46,084 nucleotides of DNA from Planctomycetota bacterium (lineage in GTDB: Bacteria; Planctomycetota; Planctomycetia; Pirellulales; UBA1268), in the NCBI GenBank assembly GCA_003671185.1, contig QWPN01000100.1:1-46084 (forward strand). Direction: 5' to 3'. Below are positions 1 to 8,259 of the stretch, one piece after another. The stretch's first letter is position 1. The number at the start of each line of letters is the position of its first letter. A program made the translations under genes and the position numbers. The notes beneath the pieces were generated by a model. That model searched no databases and was not told the origin of the DNA. It saw only the letters and a program-made list of their open reading frames with translations.

Positions 1-2
1 CC

Positions 3-1838
3 CGTCCGGCCGCGGCCACGCTCTTCGACCTGCACGGCGGCGACGACGCGGGAAGTGAGGCCCGGCCCGCCAGTGGTGAGATTCTCGTGCCGGCGGACGA
101 GTCGACCCTGGCGCCGGCAGTGGCCCGCCTGCGCTGCGGCGACGCGGTCACCGTGTGCGTGGCGCGACGGCCGGAGGGCGCGATCCTGGCCCCACCGCAG
201 GGACTGGCGCTGGCGACCGGCGATCTGCTGGTGTGGGCGAACCGAGAACTCGCGGAGGCCAGCAGCGTCCTGCGCGACCTGCTCGCCGATCCCACCGTGC
301 CCAAGCGCGGGCACGACCTCAAGCGGCAGGACGTCGCCCTGCGCACCATCGGCCTGCGGCTGCACGGCGCGGCCTTTGACACGATGCTGGCCGCCTACCT
401 GCTGGAGTCGGGCGAGCGCAATCTGGGGCTGGTGGAGACGCTGCGGCGGCAGGGTGTGGAGTCTGCACCGGGCGGCCCCGACGAGGCGGCGGCCATCGAG
501 CATCCCGCCGACGCGACCCAGGCGGCGGCCCACTGTCGCGCCGTGGCCCACCTGGTCGCTCTCCTGCCGCCGCTCCTCACGGACGCCGGACTCGATGACC
601 TGTTCGCCAGGGTGGAGATGCCCTTGGCCGTGCTGCTGGCCGACATGGAGTTCCGCGGCGTGCGCATCGATTCCGCGGTGCTCGCGGCCCTCTCGGCCGA
701 CTACGCCGTCCGGCTGGCCGCGCTCGAGGCCGAGATTCACGCACTCGCCGGACGGCCCTTCGCCATCGCCTCGCCGTTGCAGTTGCGGGCGGTGCTGTTC
801 GACGAGCTGGGGCTTCCGGTGGTGAAGCGGGGCAAGACCGGCCCCAGCACCGACGCCGAGGTGCTGGAGGAGCTGGCGGCTGGACACCCCTTGCCGGCCA
901 AGCTCCTCGAGCACCGCAAGTACGCCAAGCTGAAGAGCACCTACGTCGATGCCCTGCCCGCGCTGGTCAATCCGGCCACGGGCCGGATCCACACCTCGTT
1001 CAACCAGACCGTCACGGCCACCGGCCGGCTCAGTTCCAGCGACCCCAACCTGCAGAATATCCCCATCCGCACGGCCGAGGGGCAGCAGATCCGGGCCGCC
1101 TTCCTGCCCGGCGCGGAGGGCTGGCGGTTCATCTCGGCCGACTACTCGCAGATCGAACTCCGTATCCTCGCGCACCTCTCCGGCGACGCGGCCATGCGCG
1201 CGGCCTTCGCGGGGGGCGAGGACATCCACGCGCGGACCGCGGCGGCCGTGTTCGGCGTGCCGCCCGACGGCGTCACCGCCGCCATGCGTCGCACCGCCAA
1301 GGCCGTGAACTTCGGCATCCTCTACGGGCAGACGGCGTTCGGGCTGGCCAAGGGGCTGGGCATCCCGCAGACGGACGCGGCCGCCTTCATCGCCGCCTAC
1401 CTGCGCACGTTCGCCGGCGCCGCGGCGTTCATGGACGATGTTCTCGACCGCTGCCGGCGCGACGGGCACGTGACCACGATCCTGGGCCGGCGCCGGGCCA
1501 TCAAGGATGTGCGGGACCGAGCCGGGAGGCGCACGGCCGCCGGCGTGTTCGCGCTCTCGCTGCCGGAACGCACGGCCGTCAACACGGTGGTGCAGGGGTC
1601 CGCGGCCGATCTCATCAAACTGGCCATGCTGAGGGTGGACGGCCGCCTGCGCCGGGAGGGCCTGCGGGCGGCGCTCGTGCTGCAGATCCACGACGAACTG
1701 CTGCTCGAATCGCCGCCCGACGAGGTCGAGGCGGCCCGGCGGGCCACGATCGAGGAGATGCGGAACGCGATGTCGCTCGACGTGCCGCTCGAGGTGTCGT
1801 CCCACGATGGCGGCAACTGGGCGGAGTGCCATGCCTGA
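3..1838 (+). CDS. polA: DNA polymerase I, C-terminal part (5' end outside window)
   Basis: The reading frame is open to the left edge, so this is the C-terminal part of a protein normally near 900 residues; a GTG at 87 is in frame but is not a credible start. The polymerase domain is complete. Motif A is DYSQIELRILAHLSGD, motif B is RTAKAVNFGILYG and motif C is QIHDELLLE, containing the metal-binding aspartates and the fingers Lys/Tyr. The preceding exonuclease-like domain keeps the fold landmark FDTMLAAYLLESGERNLGL. However, the place of the Klenow NLKYD motif reads HDLKRQ and no clear DxE pair is visible, so proofreading is probably lost, as in Taq and Bst polymerases (inference). Role: gap filling and Okazaki fragment maturation. 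It is followed at 39 bp by coaE and heads a co-directional run ending with ftsY. Confidence 0.96.
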   Translation, partial: RPAAATLFDLHGGDDAGSEARPASGEILVPADESTLAPAVARLRCGDAVTVCVARRPEGAILAPPQGLALATGDLLVWANRELAEASSVLRDLLADPTVPKRGHDLKRQDVALRTIGLRLHGAAFDTMLAAYLLESGERNLGLVETLRRQGVESAPGGPDEAAAIEHPADATQAAAHCRAVAHLVALLPPLLTDAGLDDLFARVEMPLAVLLADMEFRGVRIDSAVLAALSADYAVRLAALEAEIHALAGRPFAIASPLQLRAVLFDELGLPVVKRGKTGPSTDAEVLEELAAGHPLPAKLLEHRKYAKLKSTYVDALPALVNPATGRIHTSFNQTVTATGRLSSSDPNLQNIPIRTAEGQQIRAAFLPGAEGWRFISADYSQIELRILAHLSGDAAMRAAFAGGEDIHARTAAAVFGVPPDGVTAAMRRTAKAVNFGILYGQTAFGLAKGLGIPQTDAAAFIAAYLRTFAGAAAFMDDVLDRCRRDGHVTTILGRRRAIKDVRDRAGRRTAAGVFALSLPERTAVNTVVQGSAADLIKLAMLRVDGRLRREGLRAALVLQIHDELLLESPPDEVEAARRATIEEMRNAMSLDVPLEVSSHDGGNWAECHA

Positions 1839-1876
1839 GGGAGCGCCCGGGGCGTGAATGCGGAAGTGAGGCTGTG

Positions 1877-2485
1877 ATGATCGTCGTGGGGTTGGTGGGG
1901 CGGATCGGTGCCGGGAAATCGACCGTGGCCCGACTGCTGGCCGCGCACGGGGCGACCGTGGTCGACGCCGATCGGATCGCCCACGAGACGCTCGAAGAAG
2001 CGGACGTCGTGCAGGCCCTCGTGGCCCGATTCGGCCCCGACGTACTCGACGATGCGGGCCGCGTGCGCCGGGCCGTCCTGGCCGGCAGGGTGTTCGGGCC
2101 GACCGAGGCCCAGGCCGCCGATCTGCGGGCCCTGGAAGGGATCGTGCATCCCCGGGTGCGGCGGCGGATCGAGGCCCTCGTGGCCGCCGCGCGGGCCGCC
2201 GATTCGCCGCGGGTGGTGGTGCTCGACGTGCCGCTGCTCGTGCAGGCAGGGTGGGATACGATCTGCGAACGCCTCCTGCACGTGGAGTGTGTGGAGCAGG
2301 TGCGTCAGGCCCGGATCGATGCGCGCGGTTGGCCTGCGGCGCAGCGCGACGCCCGTGAGCGGGCCTGGGAACGCGGCTACCGGCCGCCGGATCCGGCCAA
2401 AACCCTTCGCGTGGATGCCTCCGGCGATCCCACGTATACTGCAGAAAACGTCGGTCGGATCTGGAACGTGCTCGTAGGTGGGTGA
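1877..2485 (+). CDS. coaE: dephospho-CoA kinase
   Basis: CoaE phosphorylates the ribose 3'-OH of dephospho-CoA, the last step of coenzyme A synthesis in the cytoplasm. From the ATG at 1877 the product has 202 residues, the usual family length. It begins with a beta strand and the P-loop GRIGAGKST, followed by the substrate-side DADRIAHE segment and the VVLDVPLLVQAG strand typical of CoaE. The start was chosen because GGAAGTGAGG lies just upstream; a GTG at 1826 overlapping polA would add 17 residues before the P-loop strand and is less likely. A TATACT hexamer at 2435-2440, near the 3' end, could be a -10 element for rho, but I see no good -35 partner. Confidence 0.95.
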   Translation: MIVVGLVGRIGAGKSTVARLLAAHGATVVDADRIAHETLEEADVVQALVARFGPDVLDDAGRVRRAVLAGRVFGPTEAQAADLRALEGIVHPRVRRRIEALVAAARAADSPRVVVLDVPLLVQAGWDTICERLLHVECVEQVRQARIDARGWPAAQRDARERAWERGYRPPDPAKTLRVDASGDPTYTAENVGRIWNVLVGG

Positions 2486-2698
2486 CTGCCCACGGCCGTG
2501 CCGGTTCGTTCGGCACCCGCCTGGGGCTCCTTTTCCACCGTCGCAGTGACGTGCTGGTGACCGCGTGATGCGCGGTGCCGACGCGTCCCGGCGCCGGTCG
2601 CCCATCCGTCCGTACTTCCCGGTCCGTGTCATTCCGCCGCGTGCGCGGTTCGTTCCCTGCTTCGGGAGCGTGCCCGTGCCCGGCATCCCGGTGCTTCC

Positions 2699-4087
2699 AT
2701 GACGAATCCCGTCCCCGACAAGCAGCCCCACGGCGATGCGGAACCGATGTCGATCGCCGAGGAGATCGCGGCGGAGGTCAAGGAGGGGATCGACGTCACC
2801 GACCACTACGAGTCGTTGAAGAAGGGCGATGCCTACATCGCCACGCTGCAGAAGATGTCGATGCAGGAGCTTGTCGACCTGGCTCGCCAGGAGCAGATCG
2901 GCGATGTCACTGGGGCCAATCGCCAGGATCTCGTATTTCGCATCCTCAAGGAGCGGGTCAAGCTCAATGGCCTGATGTTCGGAGAGGGAACGCTGGAAAT
3001 CCTGCCCGACGGGTTCGGCTTCCTGCGCAGCCCCGACTACCACTACCTCTCCTGCCCGGACGACATCTACGTGTCGCCCAGCCAGATTCGCCGCTTCGGG
3101 CTGCGCAACGGCATGAGCGTGGCCGGCCAGATCAGGCCGCCCAAGGAGAGCGAGCGGTATTTCGCCCTGCTGCGTGTGGAGGCGATCAACGGCGAGGATC
3201 CGGCCAAGCTCTCCACCCGGGTGTTCTTCGACGAACTCACGCCGCTGCATCCGGACGAGCGGATCGTGCTCGAGACAACGGCCGAGGAACTCTCCACCCG
3301 CGTCGTGGACCTGATCGTGCCCATCGGCTTCGGCCAACGCGGCCTGATCGTCAGCCCGCCGCGGGCCGGGAAAACGGTGCTCCTGCAGAAAATGGCCAAG
3401 GCGGTGCTCGTCAACTACCCCGAAGCCTACGTGTTCATGCTCCTCATCGACGAGCGGCCCGAAGAGGTCACCGACATGGAGCGGCAGGTGAAGGGGCCGT
3501 CGTGCGAGGTGATCAGTTCCACGTTCGACGAGAACTCCAGCCGGCACGTGCAGGTGGCCGACATGGTGATCGAGAAGGCCAAGCGGCTGGTGGAGTACGG
3601 CCGAGACGTCGTGATCTTCCTCGATTCGATCACGCGGCTGGCGCGGGCCTGGAACTCCGAGGTGCCCAACTCCGGCAAGATCCTTTCCGGTGGCGTCGAC
3701 TCCCACGCCCTGCAGCGGCCCAAGCGCTTCTTCGGCAGCGCCCGCAAGGTCGAGCAGGGTGGCTCGCTGACGATCATCGCCACTGCGCTCGTCGACACCG
3801 GCAGCAAGATGGACGACGTGATCTTCGAGGAATTCAAGGGCACGGGGAACCTGGAGATCGTGCTCGACCGGCGCCTCGTCGACAAGCGGATCTACCCGGC
3901 CATCGACATCAACCGCTCCGGCACTCGCCGCGAGGAGATGCTCCTCGAGCCCGAGGAATACCGGCGCATCTGCGTGCTGCGGCGGGTGCTGGGCGAGATG
4001 AACCCCACCGATGCCATGGAGTTGCTCGTGAATCGGCTTGCCAAGACGAAATCGAACAGCGATTTCCTCATGAGCCTGAAGTCGTAG
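2699..4087 (+). CDS. rho: transcription termination factor Rho
   Basis: Rho is the hexameric RNA-dependent ATPase that ends transcription at unstructured C-rich RNA. The product has 462 residues, slightly longer than the common 420 because of an acidic N-terminal segment. Order: N-terminal helical domain ([21 protein letters not shown]), a cold-shock-like RNA-binding domain ([31 protein letters not shown]), then the ATPase core. The core shows Walker [13 protein letters not shown] (around residue 220), [12 protein letters not shown], a Walker B strand [16 protein letters not shown], and [21 protein letters not shown]. The 213-bp gap upstream holds no convincing gene; Rho genes are often autoregulated through such leaders, but nothing here proves that. 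Confidence 0.98.
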   Translation: MTNPVPDKQPHGDAEPMSIAEEIAAEVKEGIDVTDHYESLKKGDAYIATLQKMSMQELVDLARQEQIGDVTGANRQDLVFRILKERVKLNGLMFGEGTLEILPDGFGFLRSPDYHYLSCPDDIYVSPSQIRRFGLRNGMSVAGQIRPPKESERYFALLRVEAINGEDPAKLSTRVFFDELTPLHPDERIVLETTAEELSTRVVDLIVPIGFGQRGLIVSPPRAGKTVLLQKMAKAVLVNYPEAYVFMLLIDERPEEVTDMERQVKGPSCEVISSTFDENSSRHVQVADMVIEKAKRLVEYGRDVVIFLDSITRLARAWNSEVPNSGKILSGGVDSHALQRPKRFFGSARKVEQGGSLTIIATALVDTGSKMDDVIFEEFKGTGNLEIVLDRRLVDKRIYPAIDINRSGTRREEMLLEPEEYRRICVLRRVLGEMNPTDAMELLVNRLAKTKSNSDFLMSLKS

Positions 4088-4107
4088 GCGGCCGTGCAGG
4101 GACCCGT

Positions 4108-4632
4108 ATGAGCACCATCCCCTCTCCGCGCATGTTTCGGGGGTCGTCCGGCCGGCTTCCGGCCGGCGTGCGCATGGCGATCGTGGTGTCGCGCTGGAAC
4201 GAGCCGATCACCGCCCGCCTCCTCGAGGCCGCGCTGGCGACGTTCACGGCGGCGGGCCTGGCGGCCGACGCGGTCGACGTGGCCTGGGTGCCCGGTTCGT
4301 TCGAACTGTCGCTGGCAGCCGACCGGCTGGCCTCCTCGCGCCGGTACGCCGCGGTGCTCTGCCTGGGGGCGATCATCAAGGGGGAGACCTCGCACGATCG
4401 CCACATCGCCACCGCCGCGGCCTGCGGCATCGAGGCGGCGGGGCGGGCCCACGGCATCCCCATCCTGTTCGGCGTGCTCACCTGCGAGACCCTGGCACAG
4501 GCCATGGTCCGTGCCGGTGGCGACGCCGCCGACCGCTACGCCGGCAACAAGGGGGCGGAGTGCGCCAACGCCGCGCTCGACATGGTGTCGCTGCTGGCTC
4601 AATTGCCCCTCTCCCCGGAGGCCAGCGCATGA
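4108..4632 (+). CDS. ribH: 6,7-dimethyl-8-ribityllumazine synthase
   Basis: Lumazine synthase condenses 5-amino-6-ribitylamino-uracil with dihydroxybutanone phosphate, the penultimate riboflavin step. From ATG 4108 it has 174 residues. Family landmarks are in order: VVSRWNEPITARLLEAA, WVPGSFELSLAA (substrate loop), LGAIIKGETSHDRHIA (with the catalytic His of the xTxH segment), FGVLTCETLAQA, and GNKGAECANAALDM near the C terminus. A longer in-frame extension upstream overlaps rho in another frame and is not real. The stop overlaps the nusB start (ATGA), the classic ribH-nusB pairing, which supports translational coupling. Confidence 0.96.
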   Translation: MSTIPSPRMFRGSSGRLPAGVRMAIVVSRWNEPITARLLEAALATFTAAGLAADAVDVAWVPGSFELSLAADRLASSRRYAAVLCLGAIIKGETSHDRHIATAAACGIEAAGRAHGIPILFGVLTCETLAQAMVRAGGDAADRYAGNKGAECANAALDMVSLLAQLPLSPEASA

Positions 4633-5060
4633 GCCGTCGCAGCCGGGCCCGCGAAGTCGCCCTGCAGTCGCTCTACCAGGCGGACCTCAATCCAGGCGTC
4701 GATCCACGCGACCGGACCCGATTTCACAAGGGCCGGCTGCGGTCGGCGGAATTGGTGGCCTTCGCCGACGGGCTCGTCGACGGCGTGGTTCGCCACCGCG
4801 ATGCCCTCGTGGCGGCGATCGACGGCCGGGCGGAGCACTGGCGGTTTTCCCGCATGGCCGCCACCGACCGCACCGTGCTCTTGATCGCGGCCTTTGAACT
4901 GCTGCACACCGATACGCCGGGTCCCGTCGTCGTGGACGAGGCGATCGAACTGTCGCGCCGCTACGGCAGTGAGGCGTCGCCGCGGTTCGTGGCGGGCATT
5001 CTCGGCCGTCTGCTCGCCGACCGGGCGGTGCCGGGGCAGCCGGCGCCGGCCCAGGGCTGA
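4629..5060 (+). CDS. nusB: transcription antitermination factor NusB
   Basis: NusB is the all-helical RNA-binding protein that with NusE (S10) assembles the boxA antitermination complex on rRNA operons. The product has 143 residues, typical for the family. It opens with RSRAREVALQSLYQADLNP and has the C-terminal core DRTVLLIAAFELLHTD, VVVDEAIELSRRYGSE, and FVAGILGRLLAD, all standard NusB landmarks. Its ATG overlaps the ribH stop by four bases, which decides the start; a more upstream in-frame start would lie inside ribH. Confidence 0.96.
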   Translation: MSRRSRAREVALQSLYQADLNPGVDPRDRTRFHKGRLRSAELVAFADGLVDGVVRHRDALVAAIDGRAEHWRFSRMAATDRTVLLIAAFELLHTDTPGPVVVDEAIELSRRYGSEASPRFVAGILGRLLADRAVPGQPAPAQG

Positions 5061-5100
5061 CTGATCCCGGCGCGGCGCGCCCCAAGGAGAACCGCACACC

Positions 5101-6138
5101 ATGGCACTGTTTCGCTTCGGCCGCCGGGACGAGCCTGCCGCCGACGCGGCCGCTCCCGCTGACGCGGCCGCTCCCGCCGAACAGCCGGGGGCCGGCTCTT
5201 CCCGTCCCGGCTTTCTCGACCGGCTCAAGGCCGGCCTGGCCAAGACGGCCCGCCTGCTCAACACCGACGTCCGTGACCTGCTGAAACGCGAGGGTCGCCT
5301 TGTCGACGAGGACTTTCTGGAGGAACTCCGCGCGGTCCTCGTGCGCACCGACATGGGGCCGTCCGCCGCCGAGGCGATCGTGGTCGACGTCCGCGAGCGG
5401 CTCCGGGCCCGCGTGGTTGATCCCGACGTGGTGCTCGACTCGATCCGCGGGCAGCTCCGGTCGCGTCTCGACAGCACCGCCGCCCCGCTGACACAGGCAG
5501 CGGCGGGCCCCACCGTGATCCTGGTCACGGGCGTCAATGGTTCCGGCAAGACGACGTCGATCGCCAAGCTGGCGAGGCATTTCACCAGCCAGGGCCGCAC
5601 GGTCGTGCTGGGGGCCGGCGACACCTTTCGGGCGGCGGCCGTGGAACAGCTGGCGATGTGGGCCGGTCGCGTGGGGGCCGAACTCGTGCGCGGAGAGACC
5701 GGCTCCGACCCGGCCAGCGTAGCGCATCGGGCCGTGGCCCGGGCCGTAGAGGGGGGCTTCGATGTCTGCATCGTCGACACGGCCGGCCGCCTGCAGACGC
5801 AGTCGAACCTGATGCAGGAACTGGGAAAGATCCGCCGCGTGATCGCCAAACTGGTGCCCGAGGCGCCGCATGAGACGCTGCTGGTGATCGACGCCACGGC
5901 CGGGCAAAACGCGCTGTCGCAGGCCAGGGGGTTCAAGGAGGCCGCCGGTTGCACGGGAATCGTGCTGGCCAAGCTTGACGGCTCGGCCCGTGGCGGCGTG
6001 ATCGTGCCGGTGACCGAGCAGTTCGGGCTGCCGGTGAAGTTCGTGGGCGTGGGCGAGTCGGCCGACGACCTGGAGCCGTTCGAGCCGGAAAATTTCCTCG
6101 CCGCCCTGCTCGACGGGGCATTTCCAGCCGCGGGGTGA
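5101..6138 (+). CDS. ftsY: signal recognition particle receptor FtsY
   Basis: FtsY is the SRP receptor GTPase at the cytoplasmic membrane, docking ribosome-nascent chain complexes to the translocon. It has 345 residues. A short Ala/Pro/Asp-rich acidic N-terminal segment (about 12-40) is followed by the N domain (FLDRLKAGLAKTARLL, EEDFL-type helix, VLVRTDMGPSAAEAIV) and the G domain. The G domain contains G1 TGVNGSGKTTSIAKLA, GAGDTFRAAAVEQL, G3 VDTAGRLQTQSNLM, G4 LAKLDGSARGG, and the closing GVGESADDLEPF. AAGGAGAA about 10 bp before the ATG is a good ribosome site. It appears to close the polA-to-ftsY run, since a 270-bp gap and a repeat follow. Confidence 0.97.
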   Translation: MALFRFGRRDEPAADAAAPADAAAPAEQPGAGSSRPGFLDRLKAGLAKTARLLNTDVRDLLKREGRLVDEDFLEELRAVLVRTDMGPSAAEAIVVDVRERLRARVVDPDVVLDSIRGQLRSRLDSTAAPLTQAAAGPTVILVTGVNGSGKTTSIAKLARHFTSQGRTVVLGAGDTFRAAAVEQLAMWAGRVGAELVRGETGSDPASVAHRAVARAVEGGFDVCIVDTAGRLQTQSNLMQELGKIRRVIAKLVPEAPHETLLVIDATAGQNALSQARGFKEAAGCTGIVLAKLDGSARGGVIVPVTEQFGLPVKFVGVGESADDLEPFEPENFLAALLDGAFPAAG

Positions 6139-6157
6139 CCGGCCGGTCGACGCAGCC

Positions 6158-6216
6158 GGCAGGGTTTACCGGCAGGGTTTACCGGCAGGGTTTACCGGCA
6201 GGGTTTACCGGCAGGG
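6158..6216. repeat. 13-bp tandem repeat, four copies plus a half copy
   Basis: The unit GGCAGGGTTTACC starts at 6158, 6171, 6184 and 6197, with a final partial copy GGCAGGG at 6210-6216. Copies are identical. It lies 20 bp after ftsY in the 270-bp gap before the porin gene, and because 13 is not a multiple of 3 it cannot be a coding repeat. No spacer structure is present, so it is not CRISPR. Possible explanations are a replication-slippage microsatellite or an array of regulator sites for the porin gene; neither is shown. Confidence 0.9.
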
Positions 6217-6408
6217 TGGGACCTTGCGGCCGCGGCAGGCCTGGGCGAATGGCGGATGTTCCTCTCGCCCGATACTCGAGATGGGGTGGGGAGTTTCGGC
6301 GCGTGTCACGGATCGGCGGACCGTGCACGGTCGTTTCCTGCCTCAAACGCCTGGCGGGCCGCGCTGCGCGACCGGTCATTCACACCATCGATAGGGAGCT
6401 TCCGAGAC

Positions 6409-7860
6409 ATGCGTTTCATGAACCTCAAACTGCCGAAGTGGGTGGCGGCCGGCCTGCTGACCGCCGCCACGATCTCATCCGCCACAGGCCAGGAACAATC
6501 CGGGTTGCCGCCGGTGCAGGCGGCCGTGCCCCAGGAGGACGCCTACCAGATGCGCGCGCTGCCGCCGCAGGAGGCTGCCGAGGAGGTCGCCGAGGAGCCG
6601 AACCGGTACCTGCAGACCAAGGTCCTCGGTGATCGGGGTATCAAGACCTACGGCTGGATTAACGCGGGCATCGGCGCCAACAACTGGGGCAGCCCGTTCA
6701 ACGGCCCGATCACGTTCAACGACCGCAACTGGCAGGGCCAGATGAACCAGTTGTACCTCGTCAACGAGAAGGTGCTGGATCTCGAGGACGGTGGTTTCGA
6801 TTGGGGAGGTCGTGTCGACCTGCTCTACGGTACCGACTACATCTACACGACGGCGCGGGGGTTGGACGGCAACCTCTTCAACCAGCCTAACGGCGCCGGT
6901 GCGGTCGGGGCTCCGTCATGGGCTTCGAGCAAGGACTACGGCCTGGCGATGCCGCAACTCTACGGAGAGGTTGGCGGTGGTAATCACGCCGTGAAATTCG
7001 GGCACTTCTACACGATCATCGGCTACGAAGTGGTGCCGGCGATCGGTAACTTCTTCTACACGCACGCCTACACGATGCAGTATGGCGAGCCGTTCACCCA
7101 CACCGGCGTGCTCGACACCTGGACGCCCAACGACCAGCTGACCGTGTATGCCGGGATCACGAACGGCTGGGACAATTTCAGTGACCCCATCAATAGCGTG
7201 ATCATCAACAACCCGGGAACGATCGGGGCGACGAGCAACGCCGCGTTCCTGGGCGGCGTGTCGTTTAAGAACAGCGATCAGACCCAGTCGCTCACGACCA
7301 CGGTGTCGAGCGGCAACGAGCCGGTGTTCGTCAGTGGTGCCCCGTTGAACACGCTGGTGGGCAACCGGTCGATCATCAGCACGGTGTACGTCAACGAGCT
7401 GAACGAGAAGTTGACCTACGTGTTCCAGAACGACAACGGCTGGCAGTTCAACGCCAACCCCACGCTCTCGAACATCGGGCAGCAGGCGGGCCTGGCGCAG
7501 TGGTACGGCATCAACCAGTACGCCTTCTGGAACTTCAGCGACACGCTGATCGGCGGCGTGCGGCTGGAGTGGTTCCGCGACAACAACGGGTACCGGGTGT
7601 TCAACCCGATCCGAAACGGCTTTTTCGGCGGGCCGTACGGGGCCGGCTACCAGGGCAACTTCTGGCAGATGACGTGGGGCCTGAACTGGAAGCCCAACCG
7701 CAACTGGATCATCCGTCCTGAATTGCGGTACGACTGGTACTCGCCCGACAAAGATGGTGGGCCGCTGCCCTTCGGCCGCCAGGTGGGTGGTGCCGGCACC
7801 GCCACTGGCGATCAGTACGGCCAGCTCTACGGTGGCTGCGACGCGATCTGGCAGTTCTAA
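6409..7860 (+). CDS. outer-membrane beta-barrel porin, BBP2-like
   Basis: A secreted outer-membrane barrel of 483 residues. From the ATG at 6409 (AGGGAG about 10 bp upstream) it begins with a signal peptide (basic MRFMNLKLPKW, hydrophobic AAGLLTAATI, cleavage near ATGQ). A short Glu/Pro-rich linker (about 30-70) follows, then alternating aromatic/polar strands rich in Gly, Asn, Tyr and Trp through to the C terminus, which ends in aromatic Phe (IWQF) as barrel proteins do. Segments such as TYGWINAGIGANNWGS, QLYLVNEKV and KFGHFYTIIGYEVVPA resemble the putative beta-barrel porin-2 family that is abundant in planctomycetes. Substrate is unknown. A monocistronic unit is likely, given the intergenic repeat before it and the strong terminator after it. 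Confidence 0.85.
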   Translation: MRFMNLKLPKWVAAGLLTAATISSATGQEQSGLPPVQAAVPQEDAYQMRALPPQEAAEEVAEEPNRYLQTKVLGDRGIKTYGWINAGIGANNWGSPFNGPITFNDRNWQGQMNQLYLVNEKVLDLEDGGFDWGGRVDLLYGTDYIYTTARGLDGNLFNQPNGAGAVGAPSWASSKDYGLAMPQLYGEVGGGNHAVKFGHFYTIIGYEVVPAIGNFFYTHAYTMQYGEPFTHTGVLDTWTPNDQLTVYAGITNGWDNFSDPINSVIINNPGTIGATSNAAFLGGVSFKNSDQTQSLTTTVSSGNEPVFVSGAPLNTLVGNRSIISTVYVNELNEKLTYVFQNDNGWQFNANPTLSNIGQQAGLAQWYGINQYAFWNFSDTLIGGVRLEWFRDNNGYRVFNPIRNGFFGGPYGAGYQGNFWQMTWGLNWKPNRNWIIRPELRYDWYSPDKDGGPLPFGRQVGGAGTATGDQYGQLYGGCDAIWQF

Positions 7861-7917
7861 ATGTGTTCCGGCTGCCGGGCCATCCATGGCCCCGGCTACT
7901 GGACACCGAGCATGAAA

Positions 7918-7954
7918 GCGAGGCCCGCCGGAAACGGCGGGCCTCGCCCTTTTT
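7918..7954 (+). terminator. intrinsic (Rho-independent) terminator after the porin gene
   Basis: A perfect 13-bp GC-rich stem, GCGAGGCCCGCCG at 7918-7930 pairing with CGGCGGGCCTCGC at 7935-7947, closed by a GAAA tetraloop and followed by CC and TTTTT at 7950-7954. It lies 57 bp after the porin stop codon. Confidence 0.95.
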
Positions 7955-8141
7955 CCCGCATGAGTTCTGGCGGGCGGGGGCTGCCGCACGAGCCGTGGTC
8001 CGTGGGGGCGACGCCGTGCGGCAGTCCGCCTCGCTCACTTTTTCGCCGGTTCGGCTCCAGCCGCTGTTTGACGTAAGTCCAAAGGCCGACGCGCAAGCAG
8101 TGAATTCAGGCAAGGTGCGTAACCTGCACAGGACGCACAGT

Positions 8142-8170
8142 TTTACAGGTTTGGCCTCTACCGCTAGCCT
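8142..8170 (+). promoter_or_regulatory. weak candidate promoter for the thioredoxin-like gene
   Basis: In the 399-bp gap 7861-8259 the only other signal I see is TTTACA (8142-8147), 17 bp, TAGCCT (8165-8170). The -35 is good, the -10 poor. A short dyad (GTGCGT and ACGCAC, 12 bp apart) lies just upstream at about 8115-8139. No gene can be supported in this gap. Confidence 0.3.
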
Positions 8171-8259
8171 TTCCTACGAGTTTCGGCCCAGTAGCCCTCG
8201 CGGAACGGTTCCGCTGTGCCCGATGAGATGGGGACTGGGCGGCACGGAGGCAAGCGACG

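Noticed and set aside
1397-3706. A 769-codon minus-strand frame opposite polA, coaE and rho
   Set aside because: No domain is recognisable, and the three opposing genes are clearly real.
2575-4107. A long in-frame extension upstream of ribH
   Set aside because: It lies in another frame of rho, and lumazine synthase is complete from 4108.
6158-6216. Possible CRISPR array
   Set aside because: Units are 13 bp and directly adjoining with no spacers; no cas genes are present.
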